Part shown: piece by piece, positions 1-10,310 of the stretch | Layout of the letters: each line of letters starts with the position of its first letter | How positions within the stretch are numbered: position 1 is the stretch's first letter | Program-made: the position numbers and the translations under genes | DNA from: Mucidula mucida | Lineage: Eukaryota > Basidiomycota > Agaricomycetes > Agaricales > Physalacriaceae | Reading direction: 5' to 3' | DNA: 64,000 nt | Assembly (NCBI GenBank): GCA_015501055.1 | Contig: JADNYV010000087.1 | Location: 62,001-126,000 of the forward strand | Notes under the pieces: generated by a model | Seen by the model: only the letters and a program-made list of their open reading frames with translations | The model's database searches: none | What the model was told of the DNA's origin: nothing

Positions 1-414
1 ATCACTTACTGACTACACGTTAGTTCTCACGTGGATCTCCATATTCTTATTTTCGCGCGCTGGCCCGACTGGCTCTATTCGGATTTATTATGAGACGTAT
101 CAAAGCTCTGGGGTTTTCGCGCTCGTCCCGCAAAGACCTTCTATCCCGATGGGTATCTCTGTTTTCCCCGGTGACCTTGCCGTCAAGCCTATTTCGTACG
201 TGCTCTTTTTTTGAGTAACTCTACACTTTCTGATACTGCCGTTAGGTGGTACACAACTAATGGAAACCTTGTGTTCAGCAACAACAGTCATACGAAGGGC
301 GGCCATTTTCCTGCTCATGAGGTCCCAGATGCTCTGGCTAAAGACTTGCGGAACATGTTTGGAAAGGGCGGACCTGCATTCGCTGTTGTGCCCGGCAGAA
401 ACGGTCACCAATAA
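1..414 (+). CDS. Epoxide hydrolase (alpha/beta hydrolase), 3' end only
   Basis: Partial gene; its 5' part lies before the window. Exons are 1..195 and 246..414, with a 50-base intron (GTACGT...GTTAG). The first exon reads in frame from base 2 and contains the stretch WISIFLFSRAGPTGSIRIYYE-like (FSRAGP, then RIYYE), which resembles the cap and lid region of fungal soluble epoxide hydrolases. It is followed by a proline-rich PMGISVFPGDL segment. The second exon carries HTKGGHFPAHE, where the His of GGHF would be the catalytic-triad histidine, and a DLRNMFGKGG tail typical of the family. Family members hydrolyse epoxides to diols, usually in detoxification or secondary metabolism. The catalytic aspartate and oxyanion motifs are outside the window, so activity cannot be judged. 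Confidence 0.8.
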
Positions 415-556
415 TATTTGCTTTGTAGCTTGTTTGTAATGCAAAAGTATATCCTCGACATGAACTGTAGCAAAATTCTGAATAGCATCTACGGTAGAAG
501 AAGCAGTTATTCTCTAATAGATCCTACCATCGTATGTAAAGAGGCGTATATGTAAA

Positions 557-1840
557 TTAAATCATAAGATAGTCAATCTCGACATTCATTCCCATCTCCC
601 GCCATCCCACAGAGTGCGAATGAAGTTGGTCATGTACCACTTTCGTAGTAAGAAATGTGAAATTCTCCAACCGTCGGGATTCGACGAGAGAAACGACCGC
701 CGATACTGGACACGGATGACAAGGATCGTGGATCACCAATGACCGCAGTCGAGGAAGAGGCATCTGCGCGTCTGCAGATGAACAGCAAAGAAACTCTAGC
801 GCTTCTAATGTGACCGAATTGTGGATGTACATTCTTACGTCCAACTGCGCCACGCTCGAAACACACGACAGTACGTCGGTAAGCTGTGATGATGAAATGG
901 GCAGGTAATGAAGCTGGAGACGTTCGATTGTCGACGCAGCACGGGTGAGGAAGGATGCAAGACTGCGTGCAAGCCCATCATCAATGTAACTTGACGGGCC
1001 ACACGTCGGCCACTCCACCTGAAATTCCTCCAACGCTGGAGCGGAGAGAACGTCCAGCATTGAACGCAGAGAGGGTGAGGGTATTGACGCATCGCTCACA
1101 ACATCCGTATAATGGAAGTTGAACGTCAGCGTCTTCAACCGCGCCATAACGAGCTGCTCGCGCTCCGAGATGGACAGCACGGAGCGTGAATTCAACTTCA
1201 CGCCCAGTTGACACTTTGTCAAGTTTGCAGCACGTGAAAAGAGGCTATACACTTCATCGACCGTGAACAGGCCTGCGAGATCCATTGCACAATTCAGCTC
1301 CGTGAGCTTTTCGAGGCTTATGCTGTGCAAAATGTTGCGCGCGCTGACTTCGCACGAGCGTGGGCACCACACCCCCTGCATGTCCAGGTCCAGGGAACGC
1401 AGATCACCAATACGGCATGTCCCGTTTGCGAGTGCGATGAAGAGTGGCGTAATGGTCGCGCTGGGCACAGCGAAGCGAACGTGCCGCCATCTCGTTGCCT
1501 CGTGCGACAGTCGTTCGACGACGGCGGTGCTGACAGGGTTGAACCGGCGTGCAAAGGTATCGGTTGGGGGGAGGTATACGACGGAGATGTCGAGCGGATG
1601 GAGGCGGGATAGTTTTAGCCAACGATCCAAAACACCGAGGATGCGCGAGTCGGTCTGGGAGGTGATGCGGACTTGCAACGAAGACCATAGTGATGAAACG
1701 GAGAGAGCTAGGAATCTCCATAACCGACATGTGCGCAAAAGGACGAGAGGCGACCGGCTTATGTCGAATGAGGGGTCATCGTCAATGGTGTGGGTGAAGA
1801 TTTGGGTAAGCAACTCGAGAGGAAGTTGGTTAATAGGCAT
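557..1840 (-). CDS. F-box-like protein, single exon, 427 aa
   Basis: One uninterrupted reading frame. The N-terminus MPINQLPLELLTQIFTH followed by PLVLLRTCRLWRFLALS has the leucine/proline pattern of an F-box (about residues 3-50). The rest is irregular leucine-rich sequence as in the large basidiomycete F-box families. F-box proteins of this sort are substrate receptors that dock on Skp1 in SCF ubiquitin ligases; the target here is unknown. The start was chosen because the F-box begins only two residues after the methionine, as in many relatives. It has no close paralogue elsewhere in the window, and its sequence differs from the two F-box families between 36 and 57 kb. Confidence 0.75.
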   Translation of the reverse strand: MPINQLPLELLTQIFTHTIDDDPSFDISRSPLVLLRTCRLWRFLALSVSSLWSSLQVRITSQTDSRILGVLDRWLKLSRLHPLDISVVYLPPTDTFARRFNPVSTAVVERLSHEATRWRHVRFAVPSATITPLFIALANGTCRIGDLRSLDLDMQGVWCPRSCEVSARNILHSISLEKLTELNCAMDLAGLFTVDEVYSLFSRAANLTKCQLGVKLNSRSVLSISEREQLVMARLKTLTFNFHYTDVVSDASIPSPSLRSMLDVLSAPALEEFQVEWPTCGPSSYIDDGLARSLASFLTRAASTIERLQLHYLPISSSQLTDVLSCVSSVAQLDVRMYIHNSVTLEALEFLCCSSADAQMPLPRLRSLVIHDPCHPCPVSAVVSLVESRRLENFTFLTTKVVHDQLHSHSVGWREMGMNVEIDYLMI

Positions 1841-2378
1841 ATTGTGGAAAGTAGCTGGTACTTGTGTACGTCAATGAAATTGTGGGAAGATGTTTGGGGG
1901 TGGGCTCACGCTTTTTATACGATATGGGTCCGCTCCCAGACCTGAGCCAAACCTTCTTTTGACGCCGAGACCCGTGAAGCACAGACCTAGTGGTTCCCTA
2001 GGATCCAAGCTGATAGTAAATGCTCCAGGATCGTCGTCATCTTACACTAGTAACAGACAGCTCAAATACATCCGGGCGATGCGTTCATCTCACAATACTG
2101 AGCGTCATGTCCAAAACAAGCTTGGTGGGCTGCAGTGGTGACGGCGTGAAGAAGAGGGGAGTTCTTCGGAGTATAGATCTATAATTAATTGAGTGTGCGT
2201 CCCTAACCAACACAATCGACGATCATGTAACAGGATATCTGCAAGCATTATATGATGGCGTTGAATTTGTGGCACGAACGGGCGCTCGACGGAGACGCAC
2301 AATGCAAGTCGCTAGTGGCGCTCTTGATGATGTAGTAAATATGTATTCAAAGGAGCGTAGCACACATACATACGATAA
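1841..2378. other. Intergenic region, no gene seen
   Basis: This stretch lies upstream of the F-box gene and downstream of the GTPase gene, both on the minus strand. Short open frames occur, but none has a recognisable domain or splice pattern. It presumably holds the F-box promoter and the GTPase 3' UTR. Confidence 0.5.
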
Positions 2379-4570
2379 CTAGAAGAATCTGCCAAAATCG
2401 TACGCCTCTCCTGCTTCGCCAGCACCGGATGTCGTTGCAGCCACAGGCTTCGACTTCGATTTTGATGGCGCGTTCGCAACCTTGCGGGCTGGTTTTTCCG
2501 CAGTGTGTGCAGTGCTCTGCTTCGTGGCGAAAGCAACCTTCTTCTTCGCTGGTAAAGACGTCTCTTTACCGCGTTTCCGCTTTTGTTTTCCTGAGAGTGC
2601 AGGCGGCGGCGCTAGATCGTCTTCTTCTCCCTCGTCATCAGGCCCCTCCTCCACTTCCTCTGACACCTCGTCATCGCTGTCAACACCTTCAACAACATCA
2701 TCCTCATTTTCACCGCCCTCGCCCCCTTCACTCTCGTCATCGCTCTCTACGGTGTAAGGCTCCTCGAACGCAGGACGTCTATCGTCAATTTCTCCTGTCG
2801 CGAACCTAACCAAACCACCGCGTTTCCGTAGCTCTCGGCGAGTAGGGAGGACGTCAATAATGGTTTTATCCGTAGCGTCATCCACCTCACTAGCGTGAGA
2901 CGATGGCATAGCGTACCACCGCAAAACGCCAGTATTCCAGTCCCGGAGGATAACACGGCATGCCGCCACAAGATCGACGGCAGATCGCTAGCGGGACTCA
3001 ATGAGATGAGTTGCTTGGCAGAATTAATTGACGGCGTACCCGTTTCACCAATTGCTTCGAGCGCGCCAGGCCTGGCAGGAACGCATCCACGTCGCCTTGA
3101 GAAAACGCCGGGAGGCTGTACTGCACCATCAAATCCTCGTTGTTTGCACGCGCGACAATTTGTGTGACTGGAGCAAAGGTTCAGAAAAGCCAAGTAGACA
3201 AATGTTCTCAGTGAGCATACCAGGTGCCATGGGTTCCTTTAGACGGTCAATGCGACCTTTATTTCGCAGCAGGATATCCCGCGCTCGGTTCTCCTCAGTA
3301 AGGTCTTCGCTCTCCCAGGTCACTCCAGGCGTATCGATAAACTTGAACCCGTCCACCGTTACCTCTTGGGGAAGCACGGTCGTCGTAGGCCCCTTGGCAT
3401 TTGAGTCAAGCCTATACGTCGGTAAAATGGGTTTCTTCGCCACGCTGTTGATCACAGAACTCTTGCCCACCTGAGCAAGATGCATATGAGCGATTATCTC
3501 AAAAGTAGATGAATATCACTGACATTGGTGAAACCGACGACGGCTACTGCAAGAGGTCCGTCACCGTTCTTTTTTTGCGAAGCTTCGCCGAGGAGCTTTA
3601 TGAGGGACTCGACGCCAACGGCATTGTCCAGAGGCACCTTACCCTTGCCTTTCTCGAGCTTCCTGCATTCGACCTCTGCGGGGACGAATGCCGAGGCAGA
3701 CCGGAAAAGTACAGTGGGATGTTCACTGCGGAGCTGCTTGACCCACGCAGAGACGGCCTCTTGGGGACAAAGGTCTATCACGGGGTTTACTTGAGCATCA
3801 CCGATGTGCACCACGCGACGCACCTATTTTATTGAGTACAAAGATAATCGGTTTGGCGGACGCGATCTCTTCGAGTTTGGAGCTGCGGAAGGATGGCGGA
3901 TCTCTGCAGTCCAGGATCTCTAGAATAACGTCCGCATGGTCGAGCACGGCTTTTAGGTTTGGAAGGTCGCGATTGAACAAGGCAGGTTCCAACTCGTCTT
4001 CATCCTCGGCTTCCACGACGGGTAATTCAGTGACTTTGCGTTCCATCCTCGTTAACTTGACGTTCCGCAGAGCTTTGGCGGCGATGCTGACGACGCCGTC
4101 AAAGTCTTTGAGTTCAGTATTTTCGTCAATGTCCATCTCTTGTACTGGTTCGCCCGTCTTCAGTGCTTTCTTGGCTTCTTTTCGACGTTGTTTCTCTTCA
4201 ATCGCCTACGAGATTATCAGCAAAACGAAGTACATGGATCGGTTAGGCTCACCAAACGCCGCTCTTCTTGCACTTCAGCTAATATCTGATCCTTGTACGG
4301 AAAGTCATTAGGAATACCGGGATCTTTCTTGTGTTCTGATTGCAGTTCAAGGAGAGTGAAACACATTGGATTATTATACACATACTTGACTTCCATTGAG
4401 GGTTAACTTTAGCAGCCTTGGCCTTCTTCCTTCTGGTTTCGCGAACTTTGTGTTGGACTTTTTTCCGGTTGTTTGTGGTAGCACGATTACTTGTTTCTAT
4501 AGAGATATCCAGGTCAGAAGGACACAGAATGAGCAGTCAATGTGATCGTACTTTTTCGTATACGAGGCAT
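2379..4570 (-). CDS. GRN1: Nucleolar GTPase of the nucleostemin/GNL3L/Grn1 family
   Basis: Eight exons on the minus strand: 4552..4570, 4386..4496, 4253..4335, 3824..4205, 3524..3774, 3221..3470, 3040..3167, 2379..2987. They give 610 residues with every phase agreeing. The N-terminus MPRIRKKTSNRATTNNRKK is the basic nucleolar-targeting region of GNL3/GNL3L/Grn1, followed by DPGIPNDFPYKDQ and a coiled coil. The GTPase motifs occur in circularly permuted order, diagnostic of the YlqF/YawG group: G4 NKID, G5-like SAS, then G1 GFTNVGKSS (split by an intron) and G3 DTPG. A C-terminal RVILRDWNTG segment and an acidic, Lys-rich tail follow. The family acts in 60S ribosome pre-assembly and export from the nucleolus. 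The assignment is firm; the choice among paralogue names is less so. Confidence 0.92.
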
Positions 4571-4963
4571 TGTCGACGATGATGGTGGGAGGTCGAAAAA
4601 TACTTACCTCCTTTGGGAGAAACTATGATCTACGGATCGGGTACTATCACTGAGGTTAGGGTTACGTGAGTGCCACTGCCAGTGTACTCCTTATGCACTC
4701 GACATCTCTACTTGTACGTCTCAAGTAGTCCTGGATCCGAACTTTCTTGTATCGGGACTACTACGTCCCGAACTTCTAGGACTCCGAAACCTAAGCTGAA
4801 CTTCGTTCCACTTCACCTCCAGAGGGGTCTCTGCTTCCGCACCACTGGCTACATATTTGGGACTTTCCAGAGCTCTTCTTACTCTGCCTATTGTATCACA
4901 ATCAACGGCGCCTAGGCTGGAAGCCGCTCTGACAAACAACGCCATCATCTACTGTCGCCTGTC
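4571..4963. promoter_or_regulatory. Divergent intergenic region between GRN1 and the FunK1 kinase
   Basis: 393 bases between two start codons on opposite strands, so it must contain both promoters. The only structure seen is a potential hairpin at 4727..4783, with an outer arm AGTCCT/AGGACT and an inner arm TCGGGAC/GTCCCGA. No TATA box was recognised with confidence. The bidirectional promoter role is inferred from gene arrangement. Confidence 0.45.
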
Positions 4964-7151
4964 ATGGAACACACCGTGCATGTCCCGGTCGACGTATATC
5001 TCGCCCATTACACGGATATTCTTCACGCTCAAGCAGATACAGACGCGTTGATATCCTATGTGGAAGCGGGACTCCGAGTCAAAGATCTGACCGCTACCGG
5101 CTGGAGAGATTTGGACATTCTTTCTGGCGTTCCCGAGGATAACACCTTCGAAGTCCTAGAAGAAATAACGGAGAACATCCACGACCTCTGCGTGAAGTGG
5201 AACGAGTGGAACGACCATCCCAAGATAGGCTTGCGCACTACGCGCTTGATATGCCGTCCAAGTCACGAAACTCGTTCTGACGTTCGGGGCGGTTTCATGA
5301 AGACCGAAGGTCGAAACATTCTCCTTCGACTAGAGGACGGTAGCGAGGTCGACGACGAGAATGTTCCGATATCAGCTGCTGTTGCCATTGCAGAGTTTAA
5401 GTGCTTCATGAAGGATAGGGCAGAGGTACGTCTTTCCGCAATTTCTACTTGGCACTATCTGGACTAACTTGTATTCTAGAACGAGGGTAAGGTTGTCGAG
5501 TCTGTCACTCGCACTCTATACAATGATCCCTGCCGCCGATTCATGCTGGCCTTCACCATCGAGGGCCAGATGATGCGATTCTGGTATTTCTCCAGATCGC
5601 ACATCAGTGTCTCTGCTGAATTTGACTTCCAAGTAGTACGTGGGTCGCTCGCTTTGCATGGTTTTCTTTTCTTATACATACTGCTAGCATCCTCGGCATT
5701 TCATACGTTTCATCATCTTCTTGACTTTTGCACCTCTTCAAGACCTCGGTTACGATCCTACCGCTGAAGGCGTATTCTCTGACAAGCAGAAGATCCAGTA
5801 CCGATTCAAGGTTAGGGGAATACTATACCAGACCCTACGACCTCTCAACGAGCCCACTCTGGACATTCTCTCTCACGCAACGCGCGTCTGGGAAGTCGTT
5901 GAACTTGACGAGTCCAACATGATGCCTCTCGGCGAACCCAAGGTTTTGAAGGACGTCTGGGTTTACACGGGCACGAAAGGAGAGCGAGAAATTTACGACG
6001 AGATCTTTACCGCGCTTGGCGAATTGGATAGAAAAGGAGCTGTACCGGGGAACGAGCGTCCTCCTCCCCTGGTCCCTGGCGCCAGCTTGGTGGAGGACGC
6101 GCAGCGGTACTTCATGACCATCGTCTCCGACGAGGTGGTCGTGATCGATGGGCAGCCCGATACGGCGCGCGGTCCACAAGTGGGCTATACTGAGTTCATC
6201 TATTCTGAAGGGCGCGCGCAAGCCCCATCTATTCCTGTTCCAAAGATCGCACATCCGCACAAGGAAAGGACGCATCGACGCATCATCTTCAAGGAGGTCT
6301 GCCAGACAATGTACCAAATATCCAATCCCGCAGAATTCACCTTGGGGCTCTCCCAAGTAGTTTACGGTAATACATCCTTTCAGCTTGGTTTTTTATTGGA
6401 ACTTATTTCGCAGGCCTTGACTATATGAGATTGGCAGGCTTCGTTCATCGAGACCTCAGCCCAGGAAATTGTCTCATGTATAACGGCCAAGCCAAGATCT
6501 CAGATCTTGAATACACTCTCGAATACCTCTCTCAAGGATCGTTGAATTCTGCGCCACCCACGGTATGTTCACGGTTGCTTCTTCAACTTGTCTCACGATA
6601 TCTTATCATGCATTCCCAAGGGCACTCCTGCATATATGGCTTCGGAATATCAACTAGGCCGTTATGTTTTCCAGCCAGTGCAACCCATCCCCAAGCCACT
6701 GCTCTCACCTGCACCTTTCATACCTTCCCTCCCCGTCGCAACCGTTGTGCCATTCAGGTTCAACTACCTTCATGACCTCGAGTCCGTCTTGTGGATGTAC
6801 CTCTGGTTCTTGCTCTCTACGTTGCCTGACTCTGCGGAGCACCTTCGCCATCAGCTCTTTGACGACGGCTCGACTGGACGCCATTTCTTCATCTCGTGCC
6901 ATCGCACCGATAGCAGTGCCTTTGATGAGGTCTTGGCTATTATCGGCGCGGACTCGGATATGGCGATTGGCGTGAACTGCTTTCGGTTTCTCGCGTACTG
7001 TTATGAGACAGTGGAAGCCACAGAGCCTGGTTCCGATGATTCCAAGCATTGGGACCCAAAATACTTTTTGCATGAGTATTATGTCGAGTTGCACGAGGCG
7101 TTCAAGTACATTCATGGGAAGATGAAGGATTCTTCCTCTTCGGGAATGTGA
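4964..7151 (+). CDS. FunK1-type fungal protein kinase
   Basis: Exons 4964..5425, 5480..5635, 5688..6366, 6414..6562 and 6621..7151 join in phase to 658 residues. The third exon begins HPRHFIRFIIFLTFA...DLGYDPT, the hallmark segment preceding the FunK1 kinase core. The core has RRIIFKEV, then GFVHRDLSPGNCL (catalytic loop, HRD with the expected Asp and Asn) and KISDLEY. DLE replaces the usual DFG, which is normal for FunK1. GTPAYMASEYQL and a long basidiomycete-type C-lobe (LESVLWMYLWFLL) follow. FunK1 kinases are greatly expanded in multicellular basidiomycetes; substrates are unknown. The start methionine is the first in frame. An extra upstream exon is possible. Confidence 0.88.
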
Positions 7152-7549
7152 TATTTCGTCCAGTTCCACAAGCAAGTGGATTTGAACTCGATGGCAGTTT
7201 CTGCCTACAAGTGCTTAGAGAGGCGCTTCTGAATCGTTGGCAGCTTGGAATGGACGGGTAGCTGCTTCTTCCTTGCTCAAGATATTTGCCTGGTGTCAGT
7301 GCGCTCTATCAATGGTTCTCCGAGAACGCGTAGAATGGATCCAGCAGAGTCGAAGTAGTTTATATGGGTCGGTGATTTTTAAACTCTAATTTCCATAAAT
7401 TTTTGTTTCGCATTGTCATTCGGTTGCGTCGTGGAAACAGGCCGCGCGCGTAGATTCTTTGGGTCAAGTGCATGTGCATAGAAATAATCGGCGTCATAAC
7501 ACATATAATACACAAAGCATACTGCCGCACGCTCGCACCACTCCGTGCA
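7152..7549. other. Convergent 3' region between FunK1 kinase and eL18
   Basis: About 400 bases between two stop codons of convergent genes. It should hold both 3' UTRs and poly(A) signals. No additional gene, repeat or RNA was recognised. Confidence 0.5.
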
Positions 7550-8326
7550 TTATACCTTGAAGCCACGGGACTTTCTGCGACCACGACCTTGCTCGAACTT
7601 GCGGCCCTTGGAGATGGTGTAGGGCTTCTTGTTCTTGTGGGGACCTGATGTAGATGATAAGGAATGACACACAGAATGAACAAGGAATTGCGCGTACCCA
7701 TGCCAAAGTGCTTGACAGCCTCACGCGTAGTCCGCTTCCCTCTGAGCAACACGGTGTTAGTTCCGGTCGGTGCGCGCATAGCGAGCTGGTCGAGGGTCAA
7801 GGCCTCACCACCGGCCTTGATAATTCGGTCCTTGGCCGCCTTTGTGAATCGCAGGGCGGCGATGGAAAGTTTTGGAACCTCCGTTAGACGGATGTCGTCG
7901 GTGACGGTGCCGACTTGGACAATGGTTTTTGAGGCAAGGTCGGGGGTGTTGGTGGTCTCCTTCATGATCCGTGACAAGGAGAGGGGAGGGCGGTTGATTT
8001 TGGAGAGGAAAAGACGGCGGAGGATGACCTATGGGAAAGTATGAATATTGAAAGATTGCTGTGGAATGGGATGGCAAGACCTTGTTGAATTCCGAGTCAG
8101 TCCTGCGGGCCAGGAAGCGGTAAAGCTATGTTTTTGGGTGAGCAGTGGCAATCGATAAATATTTGTGTATAGCGCACCTTTACGAGGAGAAGGAGATATG
8201 GATCCTCGCTCTTGGGCGCGGTCCTGTTACCTTTCTTGACGTGGTGGGCGGCAATGTCGATACCCTAGCATGGCGATGTGAGAAAAGCGATGCCCCCGAC
8301 GCTGCCTGCGACGACGAGCTCACCAT
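7550..8326 (-). CDS. RPL18: 60S ribosomal protein eL18
   Basis: Five exons: 8324..8326 (the ATG alone), 8178..8264, 8081..8125, 7698..8028 and 7550..7644, giving 186 residues, close to the usual 187 of eL18. The sequence runs [60 protein letters not shown], and ends [12 protein letters not shown], matching eL18 throughout. It is a structural component of the large ribosomal subunit. The first intron follows the start codon immediately (ATG then GTGAGC), so the start codon forms its own coding exon. The same design occurs in the divergent neighbour at 8661. Confidence 0.95.
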
Positions 8327-8660
8327 CTTGTTCTTGCCGGAGGATGTGTTGACTGTGTTTTTCTCAGGCTTACCTTTCGCTGTTTGCCGATGCTGTACAG
8401 TACGAGTACTTAGAGTTGCGTCATGTGACAAGCATTTGAGCTCCGCTTCAATGCTTTGATCCGACCTGCGGCTTCCACTAAAGTAGCCTACTCGCTCTCC
8501 TTTGAATTCCTCCACTGTTCATCCGAGCAACAAGTAAATAGTGAAAATACATATAGATTCCTGGCCTTAGAACTGTAAGCCAAGTATTTTTTGTACGGTG
8601 GCTATTGTGGATACACAGCGCAAACAAGGACCAACAAATCGTTCACCTTTTACAGCCATC
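8327..8660. promoter_or_regulatory. Shared divergent promoter region of eL18 and the TRA2-like gene
   Basis: 334 bases separate the two start codons, which face away from each other. The segment therefore carries the promoters and 5' leaders of a ribosomal protein gene and a splicing factor gene. No motif was identified with certainty. Co-regulation is an inference from the arrangement. Confidence 0.5.
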
Positions 8661-9635
8661 ATGGTAAGTGTCGCCGCCCGCCCCTCTGGTCAGTGGCTCA
8701 CCGCCCTTTAGTACAGCGAAACAGCCAACGCCCTTGACCCCTACTCTGATGCGTATACGGCGCCGCCGCCAGTTGCAGTCCCAGCGGCCGACCCTTTGAG
8801 GGATGCGCCACGAAACGGTCGTTCTCGTTCTCGAAGCCGCAGTCCATATAGCCGCAGCAGACGCTCGCCCCCACCGGCGGCACCCAGGCGGCCGTCCCAT
8901 GCACCCATTGTATGTCCGCAAAGTCCCAAAAAGGATCCAAGTTGACCGTGTCTCACAGGCGCCCAACCCAACCAATGTCCTTGGTGTCTTTGGGCTTAGC
9001 ATTCGCACTCAAGAACGCGACCTCGACGAAGAGTTCAGTCGTTTTGGACGCGTCGAAAAGGTTACTATTGTCTACGACCAACGGGTACGTTTTTGTTGTT
9101 TTCACGTAAGCGCCACATTCTCATAACATCAGTCCGACCGCTCTCGAGGCTTTGGATTCATCAAGATGGGCACTGTCGAGGATGCCACTCGTGCTATTCA
9201 AGAACTCAACGGCGTAGTAAGTCCTCAGCGTCCTCTGCACCATATCGCGTTCTCAGCTCTTACTAGGAACTCAATGGACGCCGCATCCGCGTGGACTACT
9301 CTGTCACTGATAGGCCTCACGCGGCAACTCCCGGAGAGTACATGGGTCATCGTCGCTCCAACCGCGACTCCCACTACAGTGGCAGGGATTCGTACAAGGA
9401 CCACGACTCGTACAGGGACCGTGGCGACCGCCGCGACAGGGATCGTGACAGGGACCGCGACTACTATGGACGAGACGGTCGCGATTGGAAAGACCGGCGC
9501 AGCCCTCCTCCCAGAGGCACAGGCAGGTATTCACCCGACTACCGCAGACGTAGGAGCTACTCTCGCAGTCCCCCTCGCGGCAGTAGCCCCACCCGAGCCC
9601 GCGACTACGACGCTCCACCGGCTGACCGCTGGTAA
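8661..9635 (+). CDS. TRA2-like SR splicing factor (RS-RRM-RS)
   Basis: Exons 8661..8663 (ATG alone), 8712..8909, 8959..9084, 9133..9216 and 9267..9635 join in phase to 259 residues. An N-terminal RS-rich part ([18 protein letters not shown]) precedes one RRM that starts [17 protein letters not shown]. The RRM contains RNP1 as RGFGFIKM and ends [14 protein letters not shown] second RS/RD region rich in RDRDRD and SRSP repeats ends the protein. This order is that of transformer-2 family regulators, which bind exonic enhancers and recruit other SR proteins in the nucleus. Between the RRM and the tail the sequence TPGEYMGHR is also typical. Other single-RRM SR proteins are less likely because they lack the N-terminal RS part. 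Confidence 0.88.
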
Positions 9636-10310
9636 GGACGCTGTCTAATCGAATCTGCTCAAGAAAAGGAAGAAGGTCGAAAGGTTGCAAGTTTACATCA
9701 ACTTTCTATCCCATGGTCGGACCCATTTCAATAGCCACAAAAATGTCAAGTTTTCAAGTTGTCGTCAAGTTGTCCTAGTTATCGTTCTCGTTCTCTGCTT
9801 TGTCGCCTACTATTATTTGCAAGTACAAGTAAACTCTGCTGTTCTCGCTGACGCCACGCGCTGCCCTGAGGATATCGTTGGTGTGATGGTCGGGACATAC
9901 ACAAGGGTGACGCACCTCTGCTTTTTTCGTTCTGCTTTGTTACTAATTCGGCAAAAATCTTGCTTTGTGGGTCCTTGGTCGCACGCACATCCACGTACGG
10001 GCGCTTATTCGAAGCCACGATTGATGGATGTGTCCTCGTCGCACATGGATCTCTTGACGGCGTTTGGGCAATGGTACCGACATCCCTGTACTATCTTACT
10101 TCTTTTGTCACCAATATAGAGCCTCGTTTCAATCTAATTGTTGTGGAGGAACCTGTTTAAGCAGTGTGGCGCGGGTTCTAAATATACACGGCGCTAAAGG
10201 TTTCTTAGTTTACTCAGATGAATGCCTTGCGCTCACTTTAAATGATTGCGCTAAGTCTAAATGATAGATTACACCCGTTGATTGGTACATGACTGTAAAG
10301 TTTATTACAT
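9636..10310. other. Intergenic region, no gene seen
   Basis: About 675 bases between two convergent genes. A 144-codon open frame crosses it, but it lacks any domain, has no splice logic and is rich in hydrophobic low-information sequence, so it is not annotated. The region should hold the 3' UTRs of both neighbours. Confidence 0.45.

Noticed and set aside
211..414. Separate small protein of 67 codons
   Set aside because: It begins inside the intron of the epoxide hydrolase gene at a non-ATG codon. Its C-terminal part is the last exon of that gene.
4727..4783. Hairpin between GRN1 and the FunK1 kinase as a regulatory RNA
   Set aside because: The stems are short and imperfect and such structures arise by chance; no other RNA-gene feature is present.
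9685..10119. 144-codon plus-strand frame after the TRA2-like gene
   Set aside because: Start context, composition and lack of any motif suggest chance; it probably lies in 3' UTR sequence.
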